Below, piece by piece: positions 37,131 to 45,991 of a stretch of 64,000 nucleotides of DNA. The notes beneath the pieces were generated by a model that did not search any database, was not told the origin of the DNA, and saw only the letters and a program-made list of their open reading frames with translations. The stretch's first letter is position 1. Every line of letters begins with the position of its first letter. The position numbers were made by a program, and so were the translations under genes. The DNA comes from CADEFX01 sp963840425 (GTDB taxonomy: Bacteria > Pseudomonadota > Alphaproteobacteria > Rhizobiales > Hyphomicrobiaceae), in assembly GCA_963840425.1 (NCBI GenBank), contig CAWIYZ010000020.1, positions 135,543 through 199,542 on the forward strand. The letters run 5' to 3'.

Positions 37131-38319
37131 ATGGACACGTTCGATTCTGCTGCCGCGCTGATCGCGGTCCGGAAGCCGGAAAGGCCCGTCGTCTGCTTTC
37201 GCCCTCATGCGGCGGGACGCGCGGCGCGCTGGTTCCTCGAGAATTTTCCCGGCGACGTGGCCTACGCCTACAAGGCCAACAGCTCGGTGTTCCTGCTCGG
37301 TGCGCTGTACGGCGCCGGCGTGCGGCATTTCGATGTCGCCTCGCTGCCCGAGCTTGAGGATGCGAGGACCATTCCCGACGCCACTTTCCATTTCATGCAT
37401 CCGGTCAAGTCGCGGCACGCCATTCGCCGCGCTTTCGGCCTCGGCTGCCGCAGCTTCTCGCTCGACTCCGAGGACGAGCTCAAGAAGATCCTCGAGGAGA
37501 CGAGCCACGCCAAGGATCTGGTCCTGTGGGTGCGCGTCGCCGTGCCCGCGAAAAACAGTCGTCTGCCGCTGGAACGCAAGTTCGGCATCGCGGGCGCGCG
37601 CGCTGCCCGCTTGCTCGTCAAGAACTCGGCAGGCCGCGAAGGAGCTCGGCATCACCTTCCATGTCGGCTCGCAGACGGTCACGCCCGAGGCGTATGCCAT
37701 TGCGCTCAACGAGGTGCACAAGCTCATTGTCAAGGCGGGCGTGGTCGTGGAGCGGCTCGATGTCGGCGGCGGTTTCCCTTCGCGCTACTCGAACGAGGAG
37801 CCCGCACCCCTTGCGGACTTCATGCAGGTCATCAAGGAAGGTTTTGACGATCTCCCGGTCGGTGATCGCTGCCGCCTGATGTGCGAGCCCGGCCGCGCGC
37901 TGGTGTCGGAGGCGGAGAGCCTGATCGTGCGCGTCGATGCGCGCCGCGGCAACGACCTCTACATCAATGACGGCAGCTACGGCATCCTGTTCGATGCAGC
38001 CCATCTCGGCTTCAATTTTCCGGTCAGGCTCATCGGCCGGGCTGTGAAGGAGCCGCATGTGCTGGCTCCGTTTGAGCTGTGGGGACCGACCTGCGACTCC
38101 ATCGATCACATGAAGGGGCCGTTCCTGCTGCCAGCCTCCGTCAAGGAAGGCGACTTCATCGAGGTCGGCAACACGGGGGCCTATGGTCGTGCCATCGCCG
38201 GCCATTTCAACGGCTACGGCCAATACGAGCAGGCCATCCTGCGCGACGAGCCAATGTTCACAATGTATGGCGATGCCCCGCTCGCAAGGGTTGTGCGCGA
38301 GACGGAATTGCAGGCGTGA
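37131..38319 (+). CDS. Ornithine/lysine-type PLP decarboxylase, one frameshift
   Basis: This is a fold-type III (alanine-racemase-like) decarboxylase of about 395 residues. It has the PLP lysine K48 in AYAYKANSS, the phosphate-binding DVGGGFPSRY, the MCEPGRALV segment and the cross-subunit catalytic Cys in WGPTCDSIDHM. It should make putrescine or cadaverine from ornithine or lysine. The frame changes once near 37632. GGAGG lies about nine bases before the ATG. The agmatinase-family gene follows after 28 bases, forming a polyamine cassette. Confidence 0.9.
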
Positions 38320-38347
38320 GGCGCGAGCGTTGGCCGGACAGAGCGCG

Positions 38348-39256
38348 GTGAAAGCAGACTATCTGCCCGGCGCGGAGAGCTTCCTCGATCCCTTGCGTGA
38401 GGATGCCGACCGCCCCGACAGCGCGCGAGCCGTCATCATACCGTTCGGCCTGGAGGCCTCCGTCAGCTACGGCAGCGGCACTGCACGCGGACCCGCGGCC
38501 ATTCTGGCGGCCAGTCACCAGCTCGAGCTGTACGACGACGAGCTGATGCGCGAGCCGTACCTGGACTACGGCATCGCGGCGCTGCGCGAGCCGGTCATCG
38601 CGCGGCCGATCGAGGCGGCGCTGGGACAGCTCTCCGATCTGGTCGCATGGGTCGCCGAGGCGGGCCGCTTCCCGCTGGTGCTCGGAGGTGAGCACGCGTT
38701 GACGGCTGGCGCCATCCGTCCGTTCGCGGCGCGCTATCCTGATCTTGTGGTTCTGCAACTTGACGCCCATGCCGACCTGCGCGATGGCTACCTTGGCGAG
38801 CACTATTCGCACGCCTCCGCCATGCGCCGCGTGCTCGATCATGCGCACGTCTCCCTGGTGTCGGTCGGCATCCGCGCCGTATCCAAGGAAGAAGTCGCGT
38901 ACTACGAGGCCAATCGCCAGCGCATCCGCATCCACTGGGCCAAGGAGCAAGCGCAGTGGGATGTGGAGGACATCGTCGCGCCCCTGCGCGGACGCCCCGT
39001 CTACGTGACGTTCGACATCGACGCGCTCGATCCCGGCATCATGCCGGCGACGGGCACGCCTGTGCCCGGCGGCATTTCGTACGCCCAGGCGCTTGCCATT
39101 CTTCGCCGCACGGCCGAGGTCGCGAGCATCGTCGGCGGCGATCTCGTCGAGCTGTCGCCGCTGCCGGGTCTGCACGCCTGCGACTACTTGGCGGCTTCGC
39201 TTGCCTACAAGCTTCTGTCCTATGCCCTGTCTGGCACGAAGCCTACGCCGGCGTAG
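38348..39256 (+). CDS. speB: Agmatinase/arginase-family ureohydrolase
   Basis: This enzyme of about 302 residues uses a binuclear Mn2+ centre. The metal ligands are visible in LGGEHALT, LQLDAHADLRDGY and VTFDIDALDPGIMPATGTP. It probably releases urea from agmatine to yield putrescine. The symbol speB is by family and not proven, since guanidinobutyrase and related enzymes look alike. The GTG at 38348 is the most likely start, without a strong Shine-Dalgarno. It follows the decarboxylase gene closely. Confidence 0.88.
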   Translation: MKADYLPGAESFLDPLREDADRPDSARAVIIPFGLEASVSYGSGTARGPAAILAASHQLELYDDELMREPYLDYGIAALREPVIARPIEAALGQLSDLVAWVAEAGRFPLVLGGEHALTAGAIRPFAARYPDLVVLQLDAHADLRDGYLGEHYSHASAMRRVLDHAHVSLVSVGIRAVSKEEVAYYEANRQRIRIHWAKEQAQWDVEDIVAPLRGRPVYVTFDIDALDPGIMPATGTPVPGGISYAQALAILRRTAEVASIVGGDLVELSPLPGLHACDYLAASLAYKLLSYALSGTKPTPA

Positions 39257-39335
39257 TCGAGCAGGTTTTTCCACAGGCCCGCACTGCCTCAGCAATCCCG
39301 ACTCGCGCTACCTTTTGGCTCTCGGGAGCCATCCC

Positions 39336-39554
39336 ATGGACATCAAGCAGCAACTCCAACGCCTCCTCGATCTGACCGATGAAGCGCGTCGGCACGCTCT
39401 GCGGCTGGATGCTAACCGGGACGATGCTCTGTCAGAGCTCGATGCCGCCGAGTACGATCTGCAGCGGCTCATTGAGGACATCCGCGAGCTGCTTCCCGAC
39501 GGCGAGCGCGGTGCGCCGCAAGAGCCGCCGCGCGCCGCCCAGCGATCTCGTTGA
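39336..39554 (+). CDS. Small acidic helical protein
   Basis: This 72-residue cytoplasmic protein begins MDIKQQLQRLLDLTDEARR. It is almost entirely helical, with heptad-like Leu spacing suggesting a short coiled coil, and has a disordered Pro/Arg tail. GGGAG lies eight bases before the ATG. It is not recognised. It sits alone between speB and the large hairpin at 39606. Confidence 0.6.
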   Translation: MDIKQQLQRLLDLTDEARRHALRLDANRDDALSELDAAEYDLQRLIEDIRELLPDGERGAPQEPPRAAQRSR

Positions 39555-39605
39555 ACAGAAGGGTGCCTTGCTAAGCGGCAAACGCCCTGCTCTACACTTA
39601 AAGTT

Positions 39606-39668
39606 TAGAGTGCGATTCACGGCATATATGGAAGCGGCATTGCTTCCATATATGCCGATCGCACTCTA
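39606..39668. repeat. 63-base near-perfect hairpin
   Basis: An outer 11-base stem (TAGAGTGCGAT at 39606-39616 with ATCGCACTCTA at 39658-39668) and an inner 15-base stem (GGCATATATGGAAGC at 39621-39635 with GCTTCCATATATGCC at 39642-39656) are joined by a small internal loop (TCAC against G). The terminal loop is six bases, GGCATT. It is AT-rich compared with its surroundings, lacks a T-tract, and lies 26 bases before the carboxylase beta start. It may be a miniature mobile element, an RNA processing site or a translation-control element. Confidence 0.85.
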
Positions 39669-39693
39669 GGGTGGCGCCCGACCGAGGGACGCC

Positions 39694-41301
39694 ATGCCGA
39701 AGCTGCAATCGAGCATCAACACGGGCTCCGACGAGTTCCAGGCCAACCGCGCCGCCATGCAGGCGCTCGTGGCTGATCTCGCCGATAAGCGCGCGACCGT
39801 TGCGGCCGGCGGACCCGACCGGCTCAAGGAGCGCCACATCGCCCGCGGCAAGCTCTTGCCGCGCGACCGCGTCATGCGCCTCATCGATCCCGGCTCGCCG
39901 TTTCTCGAGCTGTCGCAGCTGGCGGCGTGGGACATGTACGGCGACGACATCCATGGAGCGGGCCTCATCACCGGCGTCGGGCGCATCTCGGGCCGAGAGT
40001 GCGTGATCGTCTGCAACGACGCGACCATCAAGGGCGGCACCTACTATCCGCTGACGGTGAAGAAGCATCTGCGCGCACAGGAAATTGCGATCGAGAACCG
40101 TCTGCCGTGCCTCTATCTGGTCGACAGCGGCGGCGCCAACCTGCCGCACTGGACCGAGGTCTTCCCCGATCGCGAGCACTTCGGCCGTATCTTCTACAAC
40201 CAGGCGCGCATGTCGGCGGAGGGCATTCCGCAGATCGCTGTGGTGATGGGCTCGTGCACGGCGGGCGGTGCCTATGTGCCCGCCATGTCCGACGAGACCA
40301 TCATCGTGCGCCGGCAGGGCACGATCTTCCTCGGCGGCCCGCCGCTCGTGAAGGCCGCGACTGGCGAGACTGTGTCGGCGGAGGATCTGGGCGGTGCCGA
40401 CGTGCACACGCGCTTGTCGGGTGTTGCCGATCACTACGCCATGAACGACGGCCATGCGCTGGAGATCGCGCGCAGCATCGTCGCCGGCCTCACCACCACC
40501 AAGCGCAGCGACATCGCGCTGAAAGACCCGCGCGCTCCCGCCTACGATCCGGCCGAGCTGGACGGCGTTGTCCCCGCCTCGCTGATGACCCAATACGACA
40601 CCCGCGAGATCATCGCCCGCCTCGTCGATGGCTCCGAGCTCGACGAGTTCAAGCGCAACTACGGCACCACGCTGGTCACCGGCTTCGCGGCCATCGAGGG
40701 GCTGCCGGTCGCCATTCTCGCCAACAACGGCATTCTCTATTCGGAGACGGCGCAGAAGGCCGCCCACTTCATCGAGCTGGCCTGCCAGCGCCGCATCCCG
40801 CTGCTATTCCTGCAGAACATCACCGGCTTCATGGTTGGCCGCGAAGCGGAAGCCGGCGGCATCGCCCGGCACGGCGCCAAGATGGTGATGGCGGTCGCCT
40901 GCGCCAACGTGCCCAAGATCACCGTCATCATCGGCGGCTCCTACGGCGCCGGCAACTATGCCATGTGCGGTCGCGCCTACGGGCCCCGCTTCCTCTTCAC
41001 CTGGCCGAATGCGCGCATTTCGGTGATGGGCGGCCCGCAGGCGGCGAGCGTGCTCGCAACGGTGCGGCGCGAGAACATCGAGGCCGAGGGCAAAACGTGG
41101 AGCGCCGCTGACGAGGCGGCGTTCAAGCAGCCGGTGCTGGAGCAGTACGACCGCGAAGGCCACCCCTATCACGGCACCGCGCGGCTCTGGGACGACGGCA
41201 TCATCGCTCCGTCCGAGACGCGCCGCATGCTGGGCCTGTCTCTCAGCGCCTGCCTCAACGCGCCCATCGCCGACACCAAGTTCGGCGTGTTCCGGATGTG
41301 A
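39694..41301 (+). CDS. mccB: Acyl-CoA carboxylase beta subunit (methylcrotonyl-CoA type)
   Basis: This 535-residue carboxyltransferase subunit has two crotonase-like halves. Signature segments are RHIARGKLLPRDRVMRLID, YLVDSGGANLPHW, MGSCTAGGAYVPAMSDE and GGSYGAGNYAMCGRAY. Length and the GGANLP and GNYAMCGRAY motifs match methylcrotonyl-CoA carboxylase (leucine degradation) better than propionyl-CoA carboxylase. Its biotin partner is encoded downstream at 42561, with a glycosyltransferase gene between. Geranyl-CoA carboxylase is a possible alternative. Confidence 0.9.
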   Translation: MPKLQSSINTGSDEFQANRAAMQALVADLADKRATVAAGGPDRLKERHIARGKLLPRDRVMRLIDPGSPFLELSQLAAWDMYGDDIHGAGLITGVGRISGRECVIVCNDATIKGGTYYPLTVKKHLRAQEIAIENRLPCLYLVDSGGANLPHWTEVFPDREHFGRIFYNQARMSAEGIPQIAVVMGSCTAGGAYVPAMSDETIIVRRQGTIFLGGPPLVKAATGETVSAEDLGGADVHTRLSGVADHYAMNDGHALEIARSIVAGLTTTKRSDIALKDPRAPAYDPAELDGVVPASLMTQYDTREIIARLVDGSELDEFKRNYGTTLVTGFAAIEGLPVAILANNGILYSETAQKAAHFIELACQRRIPLLFLQNITGFMVGREAEAGGIARHGAKMVMAVACANVPKITVIIGGSYGAGNYAMCGRAYGPRFLFTWPNARISVMGGPQAASVLATVRRENIEAEGKTWSAADEAAFKQPVLEQYDREGHPYHGTARLWDDGIIAPSETRRMLGLSLSACLNAPIADTKFGVFRM

Positions 41302-41376
41302 CGCAACACCTGTCACACACCCGCAATATGAACTCGGGCACCTGTCGGCCGGATTTGATCTGGCTAAGGGGAGCCG

Positions 41377-42501
41377 ATGACCGCGCTTGCGCACTTCGCA
41401 GCGGCCTTCTGTGTTTTGGCGACAGGCGCGCATCTGCTCGCCCAATCCCTGACCCTGTGGCGCTGCGCACGCGGCCGCCTGCCAGTGCGCGCGAGCACGG
41501 CGTTGCCGCCTGTTACCATTGTTCGTCCGCTGTGCGGCGTCGATGCCCATGAAGAAGCGACGCTGCGCTCGGCTTTCACGCTCGACTATCCGGACTATGA
41601 AATCATTCTCTGCTGTGCTTCGGCCGGCGATCGTGTGGTGCCGCTCGCCCGTCGTGTCATCGCCGAGCATCCGCATGTGCGCGCACGTCTGTTGATCGGC
41701 AACGATGCCGTCTCCGACAACCCCAAGCTCAACAACATCGTCAAGGGTTGGGAAGCGGCGCAGCACGACTGGATCGTGATGGCCGACAGCAACGTGTTGA
41801 TGCCGCCCGACTACCTGAGGCGCCTTGCCGTCACTTGGCGTGAGGACACCGGACTCGTGTGCGCGCCGCCCGTCGGCATGTGGCCCGGCAACTTCGCGGC
41901 TGAGCTCGAATGCGCCTTCCTCAACACCTACCAGGCGAGCTGGCAGTACGCGGCCGACAGTGCCGGGCTGGGCTTCGCGCAGGGCAAGACGTTGTTCTGG
42001 CGTCGCGACACTCTCGAGCGGCTCGGCGGCGTGCGCGCACTCGGCTGCGAGCCGGCCGAGGATGCGGCTGCCACCAAGCTCGTGCGCGCTGCCGGCCTGC
42101 GCGTGCGCCTCTGTGACCGGGCATCGTTCCAGCCGCTGGGGGTACGTGCGCTATCGCACGTGTGGAGCCGGCAGGTGCGCTGGGCGCGGCTGCGGCGCGC
42201 GAGTTTTCCGCTGTTCTTCCTGCCCGAAGTTCTGACCGGCAGTGTGCCGGCGGTCGCGTGCGCAGCCCTCGCGGCTGACCTGTGGGACCTTGAGCCCATG
42301 TTCGCCGCCATGGCGTTGGGCTTGGTCTGGTACGGTGCAGAGGCCCTCGTCGCCGCTGCTGGCGGGTGGCACCTGTCATGGCGCTCCCCGCTCGCTTGGG
42401 TGCTGCGCGATGCGCTGCTGTCGCTGCTGTGGATCTCGGCCTGGATCGGGCGCGGGTTCACGTGGCGCGGCAATGACATGCAGGCCGTGCGCGCGACCTG
42501 A
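41377..42501 (+). CDS. Ceramide glucosyltransferase-like GT21 enzyme
   Basis: This 374-residue membrane glycosyltransferase has an N-terminal anchor and a GT-A domain (VTIVRPLCGVDAHEEATL, ILCCASAGDR). The family motifs are D1 (NPKLNNIVKGWE), D2 (WIVMADSNVLMPPDYL), D3 (GCEPAEDAAATKLVR) and the (Q/R)XXRW-like WSRQVRWARLR. C-terminal hydrophobic helices follow. This is the GT21 pattern of ceramide glucosyltransferase, or of the related hopanoid enzyme. It has a GGGGAG Shine-Dalgarno. The position between the two carboxylase subunit genes is unusual. Confidence 0.88.
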   Translation: MTALAHFAAAFCVLATGAHLLAQSLTLWRCARGRLPVRASTALPPVTIVRPLCGVDAHEEATLRSAFTLDYPDYEIILCCASAGDRVVPLARRVIAEHPHVRARLLIGNDAVSDNPKLNNIVKGWEAAQHDWIVMADSNVLMPPDYLRRLAVTWREDTGLVCAPPVGMWPGNFAAELECAFLNTYQASWQYAADSAGLGFAQGKTLFWRRDTLERLGGVRALGCEPAEDAAATKLVRAAGLRVRLCDRASFQPLGVRALSHVWSRQVRWARLRRASFPLFFLPEVLTGSVPAVACAALAADLWDLEPMFAAMALGLVWYGAEALVAAAGGWHLSWRSPLAWVLRDALLSLLWISAWIGRGFTWRGNDMQAVRAT

Positions 42502-42560
42502 TCCAGCGATCCCTGTGGAATGCCGATTGCCGCCTTCTGGGCGCTTTGCCATAACGGCGC

Positions 42561-44537
42561 ATGCTCAGGAAAGTGCTGATCGCCAACCGCGGTGAGATCG
42601 CCTGCCGCGTCATCCGCACCGCACGGCGGATGGGCATTGCCACGGTTGCGGTCTATTCCGATGCCGACGCGCGTGCGCAGCATGTCGCGGACGCCAACTC
42701 GGCGGTGCACATCGGTCCCTCGCCCGCGACCGAGAGCTACCTACGCATCGATCGCATCCTTGCCGCTGCGAAGCATGCGGGCGCTGATTGCATTCACCCC
42801 GGCTATGGCTTCCTGGCCGAGAATGCTGACTTCGCTGACGCCTGCGCCAAGGCCGGCATCAAGTTCATCGGCCCATCCGGCGAGGCGATGCGCAAGCTCG
42901 GCGGCAAGGCTGCGGCCAAGGCCGTCGCACGGGCCGCGGGTGTGCCTGTGGTGCCCGGCTATGACGGCGACAGGCAGGACTTGAAAATCCTGCAATCTGA
43001 GGCCGGCCGAATCGGCTATCCGCTGATGATCAAGGCGGTGGCTGGCGGCGGCGGTCGCGGTATGCGGCTCGTGGAGCGTGCGCCCGACTTTCCTACCGCG
43101 TTGGAAAGCGCGCAGCGCGAGGCGCAAAGCTCCTTCGGCGATGCGCGTGTTCTGGTGGAGAGGCTGGTCGTCGCACCGCGTCATATCGAGGTGCAGGTGT
43201 TCGGCGATGCGCACGGCAACGCCGTGCATCTCTATGAGCGCGACTGCACGCTCCAGCGGCGCAACCAGAAGGTGATCGAGGAAGCGCCGGCGCCGGGCAT
43301 GTCGGAGGCGCTGCGTTCCAAGATGACCTCCGCCGCCGTCGCCCTCGCAAAAGCCGTCGGCTACGAGGGCGCAGGCACGGTCGAGTTCCTGGTCGAAGGC
43401 GGCCGGCTCGAGGCCGACGCGCCGTGGCACTTCATCGAGATGAACACGCGCCTTCAGGTCGAGCATCCGGTCACCGAAGAAATCACCGGCCTTGACCTCG
43501 TCGAGTGGCAGTTCCGCGTCGCTGCCGGCGAGAAGCTGCCGCTGACACAGGATCGCATTGCCATGCGCGGCCACGCCATCGAGGCACGGCTCTGCGCGGA
43601 GGACCCGGCCGCGGGCTTCATGCCGAGCATCGGCCGCATCGTGACATTCGAGGTGCAGGATGTTGGGGGAATCAGGCTCGAGACTGGCGTCCGTGCCGGG
43701 GACGAGGTCTCGCCCTTCTACAACTCCATGATCGCCAAACTGATCGCCGCACGGAAAGATCGCAAGGCGGCGCTGGCGACGCTGGTCGCCGGACTGGGCG
43801 CGATGGTGGTGGCGGGTCCGCGCACCAACGCACGCTTTCTGCGCAATCTTCTTGTCGATGGCGACGTCGCGGCTGGCCGCATGGACACGGGCCTTATCGC
43901 CCGCAAGCTCGGCGCGCTGGCGGACAGCACGGTCCATGTCGACGCCGTCACCAGGGGCGTCGCGCATCTGCTTCGGGGCGAGCCGCAAGCCTCCGCATCG
44001 CAGCGGCACGATCCTTGGGGGAGCCGCGATGCGTTCCAGCTCGGCGGCGCGCGCACGGTACCGTTTCCCGTCATCATCGCTGGCGCGGAGCGGCAAGTCT
44101 CTGCAACCTGGGATCGTGTGCACGACGGCAAGGCCGATATTGCCATCGTGCTGCCCATGTGGGACGGACTGGTCCCTGGCGCCGCAACGGGACAGGTTGC
44201 TGTCCGCAGCGACGGCCCGGGACGGGTGCTGGTCCTGGATGATCTCGCCCAGATCGAGATCGCCCGGCCCGAGCACGATGCGAGCGGGGAGGGCGACGGC
44301 CACGGAGGCGACGCGGTTCGGGCGCCCATCAACGGCAAGGTGGCGAAGGTGTTCGTGCGCGAAGGTCAGGCAGTCGCCAAGGGCGAGCGGATCGCCGTGA
44401 TCGAGGCCATGAAGATGGAGCACGTGCTGCATGTCGGCCGCGACGGCACCATCGCCAGGCTCGCCGTGAAAGAGGGGCAGCAGGTCAACCAAGGGGCGCT
44501 GGTGGCTGAGCTCGTCGAGGAGGCCGGTAAATCATGA
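42561..44537 (+). CDS. mccA: Acyl-CoA carboxylase alpha subunit, biotin carboxylase and carrier (methylcrotonyl-CoA type)
   Basis: This 658-residue protein has a biotin-carboxylase N-domain (KVLIANRGEIACRVIRTA), an ATP-grasp domain (KAVAGGGGRGMRLVE, DCTLQRRNQKVIEEAPAP), a C-domain (EMNTRLQVEHPVTEEITG) and a C-terminal biotinyl domain. The biotin attachment site is K618 in IEAMKMEHV. It carboxylates biotin for the beta subunit. It overlaps the following DUF1489 gene by ATGA. Confidence 0.92.
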   Translation: MLRKVLIANRGEIACRVIRTARRMGIATVAVYSDADARAQHVADANSAVHIGPSPATESYLRIDRILAAAKHAGADCIHPGYGFLAENADFADACAKAGIKFIGPSGEAMRKLGGKAAAKAVARAAGVPVVPGYDGDRQDLKILQSEAGRIGYPLMIKAVAGGGGRGMRLVERAPDFPTALESAQREAQSSFGDARVLVERLVVAPRHIEVQVFGDAHGNAVHLYERDCTLQRRNQKVIEEAPAPGMSEALRSKMTSAAVALAKAVGYEGAGTVEFLVEGGRLEADAPWHFIEMNTRLQVEHPVTEEITGLDLVEWQFRVAAGEKLPLTQDRIAMRGHAIEARLCAEDPAAGFMPSIGRIVTFEVQDVGGIRLETGVRAGDEVSPFYNSMIAKLIAARKDRKAALATLVAGLGAMVVAGPRTNARFLRNLLVDGDVAAGRMDTGLIARKLGALADSTVHVDAVTRGVAHLLRGEPQASASQRHDPWGSRDAFQLGGARTVPFPVIIAGAERQVSATWDRVHDGKADIAIVLPMWDGLVPGAATGQVAVRSDGPGRVLVLDDLAQIEIARPEHDASGEGDGHGGDAVRAPINGKVAKVFVREGQAVAKGERIAVIEAMKMEHVLHVGRDGTIARLAVKEGQQVNQGALVAELVEEAGKS

Positions 44538-44974
44538 CGCTGCATCTGATCAAGCTGTGCGTGGGCTGCGACTCCATCGAGGATCTGGCCGGCTGGCAGG
44601 CCGAGCGCCTCAAGCAGATGAAAGCGGATGGCATCAAGCCGGAGCTGTTCCACCGAACCTTTCAGATGCCCAAGCGCCGCGACGAGTTGCTTGCGGGCGG
44701 CTCGCTCTATTGGGTCATCAAAGGCATCGTGACCGTCCGCCAGAAGCTCATGGACCTGCGCGAAGGCAAGAAGCCCGACGGGACGCCATGCTGCCTGCTA
44801 ATCCTGGATCGCAAGTTGGTGCCCGTGCGTCCCGTGCCGCGCCGCGCGTTTCAGGGCTGGCGCTATCTCGCGTCCGATGAGGCGCCGGAGGATCTGGCCG
44901 GCGGCAAGGCCAACGGCCTCGCGCTGATGCCACCCAAGCTCAGGAAGGAGCTGGCCGAGTTGGGCCTGATTTGA
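44534..44974 (+). CDS. DUF1489 family protein
   Basis: This 146-residue protein starts MTLHLIKLCVGCDSIEDL. It matches the alphaproteobacterial DUF1489 family, with the segments RDELLAGGSLYWVIKG, VRQKLMDLRE and PRRAFQGWRYLA. Its function is unknown. It is translationally coupled to mccA by a four-base overlap, but the family occurs beside many different genes, so a link to leucine degradation is weak. The stop is seven bases from a convergent gene. Confidence 0.85.
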   Translation: MTLHLIKLCVGCDSIEDLAGWQAERLKQMKADGIKPELFHRTFQMPKRRDELLAGGSLYWVIKGIVTVRQKLMDLREGKKPDGTPCCLLILDRKLVPVRPVPRRAFQGWRYLASDEAPEDLAGGKANGLALMPPKLRKELAELGLI

Positions 44975-44980
44975 GCCGCG

Positions 44981-45193
44981 CTACCGTCGGCGATACTCCC
45001 GCATCACCGTGTCCAAGTCCTTCCAGCTCATGAAGTGGTGATCGCGATTGTTTCTCGGCCGCCAGCGCAGGCCGCCTTTGCTCACGACGAGCTCGCCATA
45101 TTTCGCATCGCCCTCCATGACCGTGAATGTGACGCCGTTCTCCTCGCGGCTCAGGGGATGACTGGTGATATCGACAGCAACGGTGTGGGCCAC
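44981..45193 (-). CDS. Small conserved hypothetical protein
   Basis: This 70-residue protein contains VTFTVMEGDAKYGELVVSKG and RPRNNRDHHFMSWKDLD. It looks like a small beta-rich domain with a helix at the end and no signal peptide. It is not recognised. It lies on the same strand as, and just after, the HD-domain gene, separated by 14 bases. Confidence 0.65.
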   Translation of the reverse strand: MAHTVAVDITSHPLSREENGVTFTVMEGDAKYGELVVSKGGLRWRPRNNRDHHFMSWKDLDTVMREYRRR

Positions 45194-45207
45194 GGCTCTT
45201 CTCCGGT

Positions 45208-45879
45208 TCAGTACCCCCGGTCTTGGACGTAGCGCAGGTCTTTCTCGCGCACGGTTTCTGGCTTGATCATGCCGCCCGCCAGCAGCACGTACCAGAACGT
45301 ATAGTCGGCATGGTGGACGATGGTGTTCTCCAGGCTCCGGACGAGCAGCTCGCCTTCACCGGAATGCGCCATGGCGATATGCGCGATTTCCTCCGACAGA
45401 CCCACTGTCAGGCAGATGTGCGCGCCATAGGCTGGGTGGCGGATCGAGGGCTTGCCGAAGCGCTTCTGCGACGCCTTCCACCGCTTCCGGTTCACCGGAT
45501 CGAACTCCCAGGCCTTGCCGACGTCGTGCACGAGGCCACCGGCGATCACCGTATCGCGGTCGATCTCGAGTTCCGGATATTTGGCCATGAACTCGTCGGC
45601 GACCTGCAATGCGATGCGCGTCACGCCGCGCAGGTGATCGGTCTGATCGCCGCGCACGGCCTCATTGGTGCCGGGGTTGCCGGCCGGTGGAATCTCGCGA
45701 ATGGACTTGAAACTGGAGCCGGCCAGCGCAAAGGCCCAGGCCTCTACAACTTTCTCCTGCAGCTGCTGATCGGAAATGAGGCCGATCTCGGGCAGCTCCT
45801 CGCGCACCTGGCTGCGCAGTGCGTCGGTGATGGGGCGCGGCGTGACGCGGTCGGAGTGTGCGGCGGATTTCCTGGCCAT
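45208..45879 (-). CDS. HD-domain metal-dependent phosphohydrolase-like protein
   Basis: This 223-residue protein has HD-superfamily features. The first His is probably in GDQTDHLRGVTRIALQVADE. The HD pair is in AGGLVHDVGKAWEFDP, with later ligands in YGAHICLTVGL and HIAMAHSGEGE. Such proteins cleave nucleotides or phosphate esters using bound metals. The ATG at 45879 is preceded by AGGAG. It is divergent from the HTH protein at 45992. Confidence 0.8.
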   Translation of the reverse strand: MARKSAAHSDRVTPRPITDALRSQVREELPEIGLISDQQLQEKVVEAWAFALAGSSFKSIREIPPAGNPGTNEAVRGDQTDHLRGVTRIALQVADEFMAKYPELEIDRDTVIAGGLVHDVGKAWEFDPVNRKRWKASQKRFGKPSIRHPAYGAHICLTVGLSEEIAHIAMAHSGEGELLVRSLENTIVHHADYTFWYVLLAGGMIKPETVREKDLRYVQDRGY

Positions 45880-45991
45880 GGCTCGTTCTCCTGCATCGGC
45901 GGGCTCGTCGCATTGAAGGACCTGCGGTGCTTGCAGGTCAATGCTCGGGGCGGATAGCTTCGGTTTCCGATAGCGCCAAGAGAGGGAGTGC

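Noticed and set aside
42741..44492. 583-residue minus-strand open frame opposite mccA
   Set aside because: The plus strand encodes a complete biotin carboxylase with biotin site; the minus frame has no motif.
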